From: Gigaspora rosea
Lineage: Eukaryota; Glomeromycota; Glomeromycetes; Diversisporales; Gigasporaceae
Reading direction: 5' to 3'
Length of the DNA stretch: 64,000 nt
NCBI GenBank assembly: GCA_003550325.1
Contig: QKWP01000839.1
Coordinates: 72,023 to 136,022, forward strand
Numbering within the stretch: the stretch's first letter is position 1; each line of letters starts with the position of its first letter. The position numbers were made by a program, and so were the translations under genes. Of the stretch, positions 46,843 through 56,210 are shown piece by piece. A model generated the notes under the pieces. The model was not told where the DNA came from, ran no database searches, and worked only from the letters and a program-made list of their open reading frames with translations.

Positions 46843-48838
46843 GTGCCTAACCAACGAGATATTCCTAAAGAACCTAAAGAATTAAGTGAGATAACTTGCA
46901 AAGAACATGAAAAGAGAATCAAATATGACTTATTCACAATACAACATATTGATTCAAGTGCACTCCAACTGTTTTATAAACAGTGTGAAAGGAACAAAAG
47001 TCGCAAGAAACTAATTGGTATAACCTGTGATGGACTATGGAAAGACATAGTCGAAGCAGTTATACAAACAGGAAGTAATATAATACAGATATTTGTGCAG
47101 TATATACCTGCAAAAGGAGATTTTAATTCGTAATCCATGAGTAAGGGAAAGGATTTGATTAGTGATCGGTGGGGTGCATGTTATAATCAAAACAATTAAT
47201 ACTCATAATTTGAAGCCATTTTTTAATTTTCTCGATTTCTGCAAAGCTAGCATCTTTTGTGTTTCTATGAAAATTATAAAGGCGATTTTTCTCTTTCTAA
47301 AAGTGGTGAATCATCAAAATTGACCCAATGGGCCGTGAGATATTATTATTTTATCTTCACGATCATATGAAATTTCTTTGCAGGTCTGTAAAGAAATTTC
47401 ATATGATCGTGAAGATAAAATGATAATATCTCACAGCCCATTGGGTCAATTTTGATAAATTCACCACTTTTAGGAAGAGAAAAATCGCCTTTATAATTTT
47501 TATAGAAACACAAAAGATGTTAGCTTTGCAGAAATCAAGAAAATTAAAAAATGCCTCCAGATTATGGGTATTAATTGTTTTGATTATAATATGCACCCAC
47601 CGATCACTAATCAAATCCTTTCCCTTACTCACGGATTACGAATTAAGGATAAATTTGAACAAAATCAAATAATATTGATAAGAGGCATACCAGATATCGA
47701 AAATGATATCAAAATAATAGAAGGCAATAATCAATCTCAATTAAAGCTAGTAATACATGCTACAATGGGATTAGATTTAAGTGGGAATACATATAATAAG
47801 CAAAGTAATCTAAACTGGAGAATAACCAGAATAATAGAAGAAGTGCAAAGAGCACATAGAATTGGAGCCAGGAACTACGTACTTCATATTGGAATGGCTC
47901 AGAATAATAACAAAAGTGACGTAATACAGAACCTGCAGGAAATATTAAAACAAACAAAAGACACTGACGTCACAATATTATTAGAAAACTCAGCAGCAAA
48001 CAAATGCTATGGTGCTACAATAGAAGAACCAATAGAAATTAGATCCAAGGTTCACAAAGAAAATCGGTATAACAAAAACCTTGCAAATGGAAAAACGATA
48101 GATAGAGTTAAGTTGTGTTTTGATACACAACATTATTTTGTAGCAGGAGCAGGCAGAACAACAGAAGACTATAAAAAAGTCTTAGACAAGTATGGAAAAG
48201 ATATCCAACTTTGCCACATAAACAATATGGTTCGCGCTAGAAAAATTAAAGACAAAAACAGCTGTATCTACGAAATTAAAGAAACAATCTTTGGAAGTGA
48301 ACATGACATCCACGAACACTTGCTAACAGGATTATTACCCCAAGAAATATTTAAAACCATGGTACAACAATGTAAAGGAGCTGCAATACTAAAAACACCC
48401 AGAAAAAAAGACTGGGATAAACAAGAACAAATAAAGGAAGTACAAATGCTGAGATATTACACTATGGACATACTATCATCAGATAGAGAACTAGAAAAAG
48501 AATTGTCAGACAGGATAAAGAAATTAAACGAATGGGACCCAAGAAAAGGCATACAATACAGTGATTTGCCAATGGAAGTTATAAATAACTACCAAGAAAA
48601 TCCAATAGATCCAATGGATTATCTAATGAAATCAATGAAAAATCTAAGCTTAGAAAGAAAAGAAAGATATCAAAATCAACAAGAAGATGAAGCAAGAAAG
48701 AACATTCATAATGATAAAATAGGACAAATAACCCAGAAAATTAATAAAGTAAGAAACAAGTATTCACCTCAAATAAAACCATCTACGTCCAAAAAGAAAA
48801 ATAAATTACCAATATTACCATCATTCTCAAATATATAG
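46843..48838 (+). pseudogene. Endonuclease IV-like protein, interrupted by a MITE
   Basis: The N-terminal part (46843-47124) has LIGITCDGLWKDIVEAV and NIIQIFVQYIP, matching the first strand and helix of endonuclease IV. The rest (from 47647) continues the TIM barrel in frame once the 516-bp MITE and one TTAA are removed. Metal ligands by position in the ORF numbered from 47564: H65, H108, E141, D187, H190, H218, D248, H250; the last ligand, normally Glu in LETP, is Lys277 (ILKTP). The family repairs abasic sites. After about residue 300 a charged extension of 120 residues follows to TAG 48836-48838. The first 27 codons of the downstream ORF are MITE sequence. No ATG start is certain upstream. 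Confidence 0.8.
47127..47642. mobile_element. Palindromic MITE in the endonuclease IV gene (TTAA duplication)
   Basis: The 516-bp element is an almost complete inverted repeat centred near 47388. It starts TTCGTAATCC and ends GGATTACGAA, and TTAA lies on both sides (47123-47126 and 47643-47646). TTAA duplications are typical of piggyBac-type elements. The arms differ at scattered positions, so it is not newborn. The minus-strand ORF 47399-47632 lies inside one arm and is an artefact. Confidence 0.85.
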
Positions 48839-49009
48839 AATAAAACGAATAATGACCTAGAAGAAATTAGGAAGATACAAGAAGAAAATAATTCAAAAGA
48901 ACTCGTAACAGACTTAGAAAGGCTAATGGAAGATATAGCAGACATAGAAACAAAATACCTAAAATTAACAAGAATGGATAGAAAAGATGTACATAAAAAT
49001 TGGAAATGA
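48839..49009 (+). pseudogene. In-frame continuation behind the endonuclease IV stop
   Basis: After TAG 48836-48838 the same frame stays open for 56 codons (NNDLEEIRKIQEENNSKELV and on, helical and acidic). It ends in TGA 49007-49009, which overlaps the next ATG as ATGA. The overlap suggests that the gene once ended here and that the TAG is a later nonsense mutation. Confidence 0.5.
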
Positions 49010-50634
49010 TACAGGAAATACCCACACTACCAGAGGAAGTAAGGAACTACTCTGGAACTGAACGAGAAAAACTTTGGAATGCAATCCAATGGACTGACAG
49101 ACAAAATGAAATAACACAAGAATCTATAAAAAGAGAAGTAAGAAGGAAAGAGATAGAATACCAAAAAGATGTAGAAAAGCAATTAAATATAACACTGGAT
49201 AAACATAGAAAAATGCAAGAATTTGAAAAACAGGCTATACAACACCCGCTACTTCAAACATCAGTAACAAACCCAAACGCAGAAATTAGAAATCAAGTAG
49301 AAATAAAATATAATGAGTTTATGAGAGAAAGCCTGAAAAGCCCAAAAACAACACAAAAAACACCTATAAAAGTAGAAACAGATGAAGACCTTTTCAAAGT
49401 ATTAAGAAAAGAGGATGAAGAATTAAAAGAAATAACTAAGGAAAGAAAACAAAAGGAAGAAGAGATAAAGAAAACAGTAGACTCGGACTCGGATAATGAA
49501 AGTGACCTAGAAGATAAAAATATCCAAAGAGAACATGATAAATTTATGAAAAACCTTAGTAAAAGTGAAGGAAAACAGTCAGGCCTAGGACCAGATTATC
49601 AAAAATTTAGAGAAGCAAATCTTGAACCAGATATTAATAAACCAAATAAAAAAGTCTCATTAAGGCCCTTAATGATAAATGATGAAGTGTCAAGACACTC
49701 ACATTCAAAGAAATCAAGCATTAGTAGTATGGCTAGTACTAGTAGTATACCTAGTATACACTTAAATAATCAACCAGCCATAGTACCTACTGACTACGAA
49801 GAAACATATGAAATAGACAATAATGGAAACCTTCACAAACAAGGAGATATAGAAATAGAAGACAATGACAATATATACAATTTTAATCAACTATATCAAA
49901 AAGAACATGAACAAGAAATTCAAAGGAACCAAGAAAGTACTAATATATTCGCAAAAGGATATAATTATATGTTCGGAAACAAAAAAAATGACTTAAAAGA
50001 AAACATAATTAAGAAACAAGCCATGAAAAACATAGAAAGTGAACAAAATAACTCAGATTTCGTCAGAAGAAGGAAAATATCTACTGAAAGAAGGAAGAAT
50101 AAAAACAGAAATAGAGAAACATGGCAACAAGCCAAAGAAAGAGATGACCAAAAACTTAGAGAAGAGTATGAACAAATACAAGCACAAAAAGAGTTAAAAC
50201 GGCAAGAAGAATTAAACAAAATTAATGAACAATACAAAGAACAACCTTATAACCAAGAAGGATTAGAAATTGGAACAGATGAAGGCTCACAATCGCCATT
50301 TATGAGACCTACATCAGGAAGATCTAGCACACCAGTACCACCAAAAGATGAAACCTCTTTTGGATACTATAGTAGTAATGATAGCTATAGATATCATAAT
50401 GACAATAATGAACTATTTAACATAGAAATTAAAAAAATCAGAAATGAACCAATAAAAATGGAGAAAAGAACTAAAGTAAACATACACGAAGAACTAGGAC
50501 ATATACCTAATGAAATTAGAAGATATATAATACCGACACTAGGAACAGGAACTCTATTAAAAACAAAAAAAGAATGTATATTAAAACCATATACATGGAC
50601 ACCAATAAGAATAGATAAAAATAGAGACTATTAG
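49006..50634 (+). CDS. Large charged protein upstream of RT (543 aa)
   Basis: ATG 49006 overlaps the previous stop; a TTG two codons earlier is unlikely. 542-543 residues. N-terminal half is coiled-coil and Lys/Glu-rich (DEDLFKVLRKEDEELKEIT), with an acidic SDSDNESDLED patch. The middle is Ser-rich (SKKSSISSMASTSSIPSIHL), then another long basic coiled coil (about 370-425). The C-terminus (IPTLGTGTLLKTKKECILKP) resembles the linker before RT in Ty3-like Pol. Stop TAG 50632-50634; the following Pol sequence is in the -1 frame. It may be the N-terminal part of Pol or a separate phosphoprotein-like product. Confidence 0.55.
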   Translation: MIQEIPTLPEEVRNYSGTEREKLWNAIQWTDRQNEITQESIKREVRRKEIEYQKDVEKQLNITLDKHRKMQEFEKQAIQHPLLQTSVTNPNAEIRNQVEIKYNEFMRESLKSPKTTQKTPIKVETDEDLFKVLRKEDEELKEITKERKQKEEEIKKTVDSDSDNESDLEDKNIQREHDKFMKNLSKSEGKQSGLGPDYQKFREANLEPDINKPNKKVSLRPLMINDEVSRHSHSKKSSISSMASTSSIPSIHLNNQPAIVPTDYEETYEIDNNGNLHKQGDIEIEDNDNIYNFNQLYQKEHEQEIQRNQESTNIFAKGYNYMFGNKKNDLKENIIKKQAMKNIESEQNNSDFVRRRKISTERRKNKNRNRETWQQAKERDDQKLREEYEQIQAQKELKRQEELNKINEQYKEQPYNQEGLEIGTDEGSQSPFMRPTSGRSSTPVPPKDETSFGYYSSNDSYRYHNDNNELFNIEIKKIRNEPIKMEKRTKVNIHEELGHIPNEIRRYIIPTLGTGTLLKTKKECILKPYTWTPIRIDKNRDY

Positions 50635-51131
50635 TAACAACACCAATACATATTGCCAAAGAAGGAATATGTATACAACCTGGAATAGTTAATGATCGCC
50701 AGATATGGGCAATCAATTATACAAATAAAGCAAAGAAAATACCTAAAAAAACAACATATTGGAAATATAAAGACCATAAAAGAAATATTCAATTTTCATA
50801 AATATGAAATGGAAATTGACAAAAAAGAAATTCCAGAAGAAGAAAGATTAAAAATCTTAATAAATAATACTCACGAATAGTACAAACATGTGATGAAACC
50901 AATATTTGAAAGATATATTCAAATATTTAGACGAAAAATAGAAAAAGGAACATCCTTTAACAAGGAAATGTTCGAAGAAATAACATTAGACCTAACAATA
51001 CCTGAAAAGATATACCTTTTAAAGTAAAAGCTAATAAAATCAGACAATACTCTAAAGATCAAATAGAACAAGCAGATAAATTATACAAAGAACTTAGAGA
51101 AAGCGGACATATTGAACCATCCAAATCAACT
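50625..51131 (+). pseudogene. Pol region between the charged protein and RT, broken frames
   Basis: A frame opening at 50625 continues the preceding protein (LVTTPIHIAKEGICIQPGI, then IWAINYTNKAKKIPKKTTYW), resembling the beta-rich linker before RT in Ty3-like Pol. It is followed by helical sequence in another frame (50692-50880), a TAG, and an open stretch to about 51026 (IFERYIQIFRRKIEKGTSF). From about 51010 the RT frame starts (FKVKANKIRQYSKDQIEQ, the usual RT lead-in). At least three shifts or stops. Confidence 0.5.
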
Positions 51132-51590
51132 TGGATGTCATTCTTAGTGATAGTACCAAAACCTGACGGCAGCTATAGAGCCACAGTAGACTACTCAAAC
51201 CTCAACAAATATCTAAAGAACAATTCTTATAAAATACCAAATATTAATGTCTTGCTACAAAAATTAGCAAGCTATAAAATTTTTTCCACCTGTGATTTTA
51301 AGAGTGCTTTTTATCAGTTTTCTCTTAGAAAAACTGATCAACATAAAACTGCTGTATTTTTTCCTGGTAAAGGAAAATACGAGTTTAATAAATGCTTTAT
51401 GGGAATTAAAACTGCACCTGCATACATGATGCGTTATATGTATGAATTGTTTAGAGACTATTTATTTGTATATGTATACATGGATGACCTAACAATTGCA
51501 TTAGACACGATTAAAGAACATATTATACATATTCAAACGGTGTTTGAACACATTAAAAAGGGCAATGACACTCGAAGCATAAAAATATGA
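51010..51590 (+). CDS. Reverse transcriptase domain (Ty3/caulimovirid-like)
   Basis: The open part from ATG 51135 gives 151 residues; the same frame is open from about 51010. Ordered RT motifs: FLVIVPKPDGSYRATVDY, then NLNKYLKNNSYKIPNIN; motif A FSTCDFKSAFYQF (catalytic Asp); CFMGIKTAPAYMM (motif B); motif C VYMDDLTIAL with the two catalytic aspartates. This is the Ty3/gypsy and Caulimoviridae type. It synthesises DNA from an RNA template. The frame ends TGA 51588-51590, and homology continues in other frames. Catalytic residues look intact. Confidence 0.85.
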
Positions 51591-51599
51591 ATTTATTAA

Positions 51600-52477
51600 A
51601 GAAGAAATAATGATCTTAAATCACTAAGTTTCATATGGAAAAATATCACTGAACCAAAGTTAAAATAAAAGAAGTCAAGAAGCTTAAACCGCCTACAGAT
51701 GTACCTGGAGTTAGAAAATTTACAGGATTTATGAATTATTTTAGAAGATTTATTAAAAACTTTGCTATAATAGCTGCACCAATCTATGACTTATTAAAGA
51801 AAAATAAGAAGTTTATTTGGACTGATGAATGCCAAAAAGCATTTGAAGAACTCAAAGACAAAGTATACAATGCAATAGCTTTAACCTATCCAAAGAAAGG
51901 ATATTAACTAATCTTAAAAACAGATGCCTCAGATAATGGAATAGGCGCAGTGTTAAAACAAATTAATCCCGAATTAGCACATTATAAAACCAAAAAAGCG
52001 TGTGAAAACGGAACTAAGGAAAATAAGAACCTAACTAAATCAGAAGAAGAAGTAATAGAATTTGGATCACATTCCCTTATACAAAGCCAAAGATTATGGG
52101 GATCCACACAAAAAGAACTTTACGCGATATACTTCTATTTAAAGAATTGGAGACATTACATTGGAAATAAACCAATCATTATACGAACAGATAATACAGG
52201 TGTAGCTAAAGCAGGAAAGATGCCAAGAAATCAGACGATGGAATCTTGGAAACTAGAAATAGATGGAAATTACAACATCAAAGAAATACAATATATTAAA
52301 GGATCAACAAATAATGTATCCGATTGGCTTAGTAGACATATGGGACCAATCGAGAACCAAGAATCAATCAAACCAAAATTAGAAATTATTAAAGAAACAA
52401 AACCTATAAAAGAACCACCACCTGGACTCAAAATCAACAAAACATTTGGGAGTAAACAAGTATCATTTGATCTCTGA
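51600..52477 (+). pseudogene. RT connection and RNase H domain, frameshifted
   Basis: From about 51690 one frame has TGFMNYFRRFIKNFAIIAAP and FIWTDECQKAFEELKDKV, the RT thumb/connection of Ty3-like Pol. An in-frame TAA (about 51905) precedes LILKTDASDNGIGAVLKQ, the RNase H start. The open part to 52477 has QKELYAIYFYLKNW (catalytic Glu), IIIRTDNTGV (Asp) and NNVSDWLSRH (C-terminal Asp). All four acidic residues are present. A Pro/Lys tail follows and the frame ends TGA. There is no chromodomain or retroviral integrase behind it. A 21-codon ORF (52479-52544) lies between this and the transposase-like gene. Confidence 0.8.
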
Positions 52478-52589
52478 AATGGCAAGCATAATAAAACCAA
52501 TACCACCCTTGTACCAAGTGAAAGAAATAATTGAAAAAGAATAAAGATGCTTGGAATACTTACAAGATCTATCAGTACTACCAAGGACT

Positions 52590-53418
52590 ATGACTTGTAT
52601 TTACTGTAATAACCCAAATATGAATTTTGATGACAAAGAATATACATTTAATTGTGGAAGAAGAGAATGCCGAAAAAGAATATCAATCTTCAATAGAACA
52701 ATATTTTCAAAGGCTAAATTAAAATGTAACCAAATAATAGAATTAAACTATTTTTGGCTAAGTAAAGCAACGCGTAAACAACTCTATATTTACACTAACA
52801 TCGCACCTGCCAACATCACAAGATGGACACAAATATTTAGAACCATTATCACTCAAGAAATAAAAATCAGTGAAACAAAAATAGGAGAACCAGATATCAT
52901 TGTAGAAATAGATGAATCCTTATTTTACAAAAACTGTCAAAACAAAACGGAACAACTATGGGTATTTGGAGGAATTGAAAGGACTAAAGAAAAACAAATA
53001 TTTGTACAAATTTGTAAAGACCGAACAGCTGATACCTTATTAAACTTAATACAGAAAATACATACACCCTGGATCGATAATCTACTCAGATATGTTTAAA
53101 AGTTATGATCAGATTTACTCATGCCTAGGAATACGGTACCACCAAATAAACTACAGCCAAGGAATGACAATGATTGATTATAATGAAACCTCAAACGAAT
53201 TAAAAATCTATCACACCAATAATATTGAAGCAACATGGTGCATGTTAAAAGACGCGATACCAAAAAGGAATCAGAATAAAAATGACCTACCAAAATATTT
53301 ACTTTAACAAATTTGGTGTAGACAAAATAAACAATGCCTATGGAACGCGTATATTGAATGTTTACAAAACAAATATGAAGATATCATTGAACTTATTGAA
53401 GAATATGATACTGAGTAA
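52590..53418 (+). pseudogene. IS1595/Merlin-type DDE transposase-like protein
   Basis: Starts at ATG 52590 (earlier in-frame TTG at 52551). An N-terminal zinc ribbon (CIYCNNPN, then CGRRECRKRIS), then a helical DNA-binding part (NIAPANITRWTQIFR). The catalytic core follows: VEIDESLF (first Asp), WVFGGIER, IYSDMFKSY (second Asp) and NNIEATWCMLKD (Glu). This is the ISXO2/IS1595 fold; Merlin is its eukaryotic counterpart. A single-base insertion in a C-run near 53062 separates the first Asp from the rest. A TAA (53306-53308) precedes the final segment, which runs to 53418. Its orientation, composition and position right behind RNase H suggest that it belongs to the element. No Merlin-type terminal repeats were found beside it. 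Confidence 0.7.
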
Positions 53419-53571
53419 CCTTTATTACAAATCAACAATAAACAAAAAGAAAAATCAGAAATTATAAAAGTACACTCCACTGAACCAGCTTAAAGGATAA
53501 ACTGAACTTACAGGAAAAACTAAAGAAACCCTAAAATAAAAAAGAACTACAGACTGAACCCTAGAATCAAA

Positions 53572-53661
53572 ATGAACCCTCAAGGAACTGGAAATTATTA
53601 CTGCAAGAAGTGTGACCTTTATGTCGAAAATCCTAAAAGACATCAATGTACCTATACATAA
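53572..53661 (+). CDS. Small C2HC finger peptide before the triple-knuckle gene
   Basis: 29 residues: MNPQGTGNYYCKKCDLYVEN and then PKRHQC, giving C-x2-C-x10-H-x2-C. It overlaps the next ATG (53646) in another frame, so it may be the true N-terminus of that protein separated by a frameshift. Confidence 0.45.
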   Translation: MNPQGTGNYYCKKCDLYVENPKRHQCTYT

Positions 53662-55292
53662 TTGAATCAGCCCTTGAAGAGATTCAACACGTCCAAGATT
53701 GGAAAGAGAAAATGACTCAAGAAATCAGAAACGAGTTAGGACTCAACAATAAACCTCCGAACAAAGGGAAAGAAAAAGAGACCTTTAATGAAATCAGAGA
53801 AAAACAAAAGAATTTAGGAAAATATACTTGCAACATCTGCAAAAAGCCTGGACATACTAATCGATACTGCCCAGAAAATGAATGTTATAAATGTCATGAA
53901 AAAGGACATCAAGCATGTGACTGTCTTGAAGCAAGAAATAGAAATGATCAACCGATCAACATTAATAACAATAGCACTAACGCGACCGCGTCAAACTCCA
54001 GATATTGTACTTATTGCAAAACTACTGGACATGAAAACTATCAATGCAGGACCTCTAGACTTCTGAAAGAAAATGCAAACCTTTTTTGCAAATGTAACCC
54101 TGAAAGAATTATTCAAAAAAGAGAAGAACATACTAATTGGACCATATATAACAAACAACGTGATAAACATCATTGTTGTAGGAAAGAATATAATAGACCA
54201 ACTGCTAAAGAAGATCTTTATTACATTAAAGGATTATTCACGGACCCGTATTCATTACAAGTAATTTACATTGAAGAAACTCTCTATTGCAAAGGATGCT
54301 ATTCCGAAATGCATGAAGCGTTAGACTTTAAGGACCCGAGAAGTAAAAAATACTTTACAACAGGATTGGGACAAGGCAAGAAAACAATTTGTCAGCTCTG
54401 CGAAAAACCTAACATTACCAGAAAAATGGAAAGCCATGACGGAATTCATTTCTGTAACAAAGAACATAAATTCGCCCAAATGATCTTTAATAGCATAGAT
54501 CTAGCTATAGAAAGACTATTAAACCAACAGTTGGATAATAGGATTAGAAAGTATACCAGAAAAGATATAAATTTACTATACCATATTAATGAATCATGGA
54601 TCAAAAGAATTATCAGGCATATGATACAATATAAAGATAACATGAACAAATGGCACCATGAAAATGAAGATTTCAAGAAAGCAGATAGCGAATATAATAA
54701 TGATACATATAATGACCCTGAAATTGATGAAGATTCTAGACCTATTAGAACCAATTTCTTTACAAGAATATATGGACAAGATCATTATAATGAAGAACTA
54801 ACCTTAGAAGAATATGAAGAATTAATAGATGAAGACGAAGACCCTGAATTGCGCGAAGCAAGACTTTTATCCATGAACCAAGATGTCAGAACCAAACCAA
54901 TGACAAATAAAAAAATACGTGAAGAAATGGAAAAAGCAAAAGAACTCTTAAAGGACCAAGGAGATATATCACTCTGCAAGGAATACCTAATGCCTAAAGA
55001 AAAGAATTCAGTAGGACATTGCGAAGAATGTCAAAAAGAAATTAATGCAAAAGCCATTAACCTTCTTATAGAAGAAGAATCCAAAGAGAAACCCATTGAT
55101 AAATCAAGACAAGAAGATCTAAAAGAAATGTGCAATGAAGCCCGAAAAGACAATGAATTATATAGAAAACAAACTGAAGAACAAGATCAAATGGATTTTG
55201 AAGAAATCGAAGAAATCTCACGATCAAGACCTACCTCACCAGAATATAATACTAATCGAAAAATGAAGAATTATACACTATATTCGGACTAA
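53646..55292 (+). CDS. Triple CCHC zinc-knuckle protein (548 aa)
   Basis: Three knuckles in the first 145 residues: CNICKKPGHTNRYC, CYKCHEKGHQACDC and CTYCKTTGHENYQC, all C-x2-C-x4-H-x4-C, so single-stranded nucleic-acid binding is very likely. Further Cys/His pairs follow (CKCNPE, HHCCRKEY, CKGCYSEMH, CQLCEKPN, CEECQKE), which could form more zinc sites. The C-terminal half is acidic and coiled (YEELIDEDEDPELREARLL). TAA 55290-55292 shares its last A with the next ATG. It is a second Gag/nucleocapsid-like or regulatory protein; I know no full-length match. Confidence 0.65.
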   Translation: MYLYIIESALEEIQHVQDWKEKMTQEIRNELGLNNKPPNKGKEKETFNEIREKQKNLGKYTCNICKKPGHTNRYCPENECYKCHEKGHQACDCLEARNRNDQPININNNSTNATASNSRYCTYCKTTGHENYQCRTSRLLKENANLFCKCNPERIIQKREEHTNWTIYNKQRDKHHCCRKEYNRPTAKEDLYYIKGLFTDPYSLQVIYIEETLYCKGCYSEMHEALDFKDPRSKKYFTTGLGQGKKTICQLCEKPNITRKMESHDGIHFCNKEHKFAQMIFNSIDLAIERLLNQQLDNRIRKYTRKDINLLYHINESWIKRIIRHMIQYKDNMNKWHHENEDFKKADSEYNNDTYNDPEIDEDSRPIRTNFFTRIYGQDHYNEELTLEEYEELIDEDEDPELREARLLSMNQDVRTKPMTNKKIREEMEKAKELLKDQGDISLCKEYLMPKEKNSVGHCEECQKEINAKAINLLIEEESKEKPIDKSRQEDLKEMCNEARKDNELYRKQTEEQDQMDFEEIEEISRSRPTSPEYNTNRKMKNYTLYSD

Positions 55293-55525
55293 TGGCAGAA
55301 CAACAATTCAAACTCACACAAGAAAATAAGGCCCTTGTCAGAAGAATTACAATTTTGGAATAGTCGACCCTAGAACTCCAAAATGAAAACCAGAAATTAA
55401 AAAGAAAATTGAAAGATACTCAAGAACACATAAACTTTAAAGATCTATCAGAAGATGAAACTGGTAAGATGAAACGCGCAAAACAATTCAGAAACCACAA
55501 TATTAAATACAATAATAGATTCTGA
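55292..55525 (+). pseudogene. Small coiled-coil protein with an internal TAG
   Basis: The ATG overlaps the preceding TAA (TAATG). 22 codons (MAEQQFKLTQENKALVRRIT) are followed by TAG, then the same frame continues with a heptad-like segment (LELQNENQKLKRKLKDTQEH) to TGA near 55525. The pattern looks like one short coiled-coil protein with a nonsense mutation. Confidence 0.5.
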
Positions 55526-55566
55526 ACAATTAATATAAATATTTACTAACACTTACAAATATTAAA

Positions 55567-55796
55567 TGTCACGGCTGATGCTGAAGTTGGCTGATGCTGA
55601 AGCTTTGACCTATTTTGATATAAAATTTAAAATTTTTTTTTGGATGTTTTTTTCGCTTTTGTCTTATAGGGTTAGGGTAGGGTTTGGGTGTAGATTTTAT
55701 ATTTATAGAGTATATGTGGATTTTTGCAGGGCTTATAGTTTCCAATCGAGACCCCTGAGCTTCAGCATCAGCCAACTTCAGCATCAGCTGTGACAT
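55567..55796. mobile_element. MITE (TGTCAC ends, TTAAA duplication)
   Basis: 230 bp. Left end TGTCACGGCTGATGCTGAAG, right end the inverse of TGTCACAGCTGATGCTGAAG; a second GGCTGATGCTGAAG unit lies inside each terminus. TTAAA occurs on both sides (55562-55566 and 55797-55801). Same family as 20559-20782. Two mirror ORFs of 75 codons are palindrome artefacts. Confidence 0.85.
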
Positions 55797-55991
55797 TAAA
55801 TATCCAATATATCCATATTTAGTTTTATTTAAAAATAAATATTTACATTGTATTATTAATATTATTATCCATCAATGAACTGAACAAACTAAAACAATAA
55901 AGAACCCTGAACATATTAAACCATATTGAACGGAAAAATTATAAAAGAACTAAGAATTATACCTTGAACCCGCATACTAAAAAGCATATAC
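55797..55991. other. Spacer after the MITE
   Basis: AT-rich spacer with several CTGAAC or TTGAAC words (also in the spacer at 53440-53570). It may be a control region; nothing firm. Confidence 0.3.
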
Positions 55992-56207
55992 ATGAAAAAC
56001 AAAAACACCTCAAGAAATAACAAAAGAAATACCAAATCTTGTGACAATTGTAGAAACGAACACATATGCTGCAATTATTCTAAACAAGAAAATACTTGTG
56101 ATCGCTGCAAGTGGAAAGGAATCTCTTGTCAAAATACTAAATTCTATAAACCACGAGGACCTCAACCAAAGAAAAAGGACCATATTAATCATATATTGAA
56201 CCACTAG
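55992..56207 (+). CDS. Small Zn2Cys6-type DNA-binding protein
   Basis: 71 residues from ATG 55992. Basic N-terminus, then CDNCRNEHICC, an 8-residue loop, and CDRCKWKGISC: the C-x2-C-x6-C ... C-x2-C-x6-C pattern of fungal Gal4-type binuclear zinc clusters. A basic, Pro-containing tail follows (KPRGPQPKKKDH) and TAG. The family is essentially fungal and binds promoter DNA, so its presence here suggests gene capture from a fungus and possibly control of element or host transcription. It lacks any activation domain. Confidence 0.65.
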   Translation: MKNKNTSRNNKRNTKSCDNCRNEHICCNYSKQENTCDRCKWKGISCQNTKFYKPRGPQPKKKDHINHILNH

Positions 56208-56210
56208 TAT

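Noticed and set aside
47564-47642. ATG at 47564 as the start of the endonuclease IV protein
   Set aside because: The first 27 codons lie in the arm of the inserted MITE; the true N-terminal part is upstream at 46843-47124.
41591-54979. Minus-strand ORFs opposite the large element's genes
   Set aside because: Rich in Leu, Ile, Phe and Ser as expected from the complement of A-rich codons; all overlap better-supported + strand genes.
55566-55796. Two mirror ORFs of 75 codons
   Set aside because: Both arise from the inverted repeats of a MITE; their ends are almost the same sequence.
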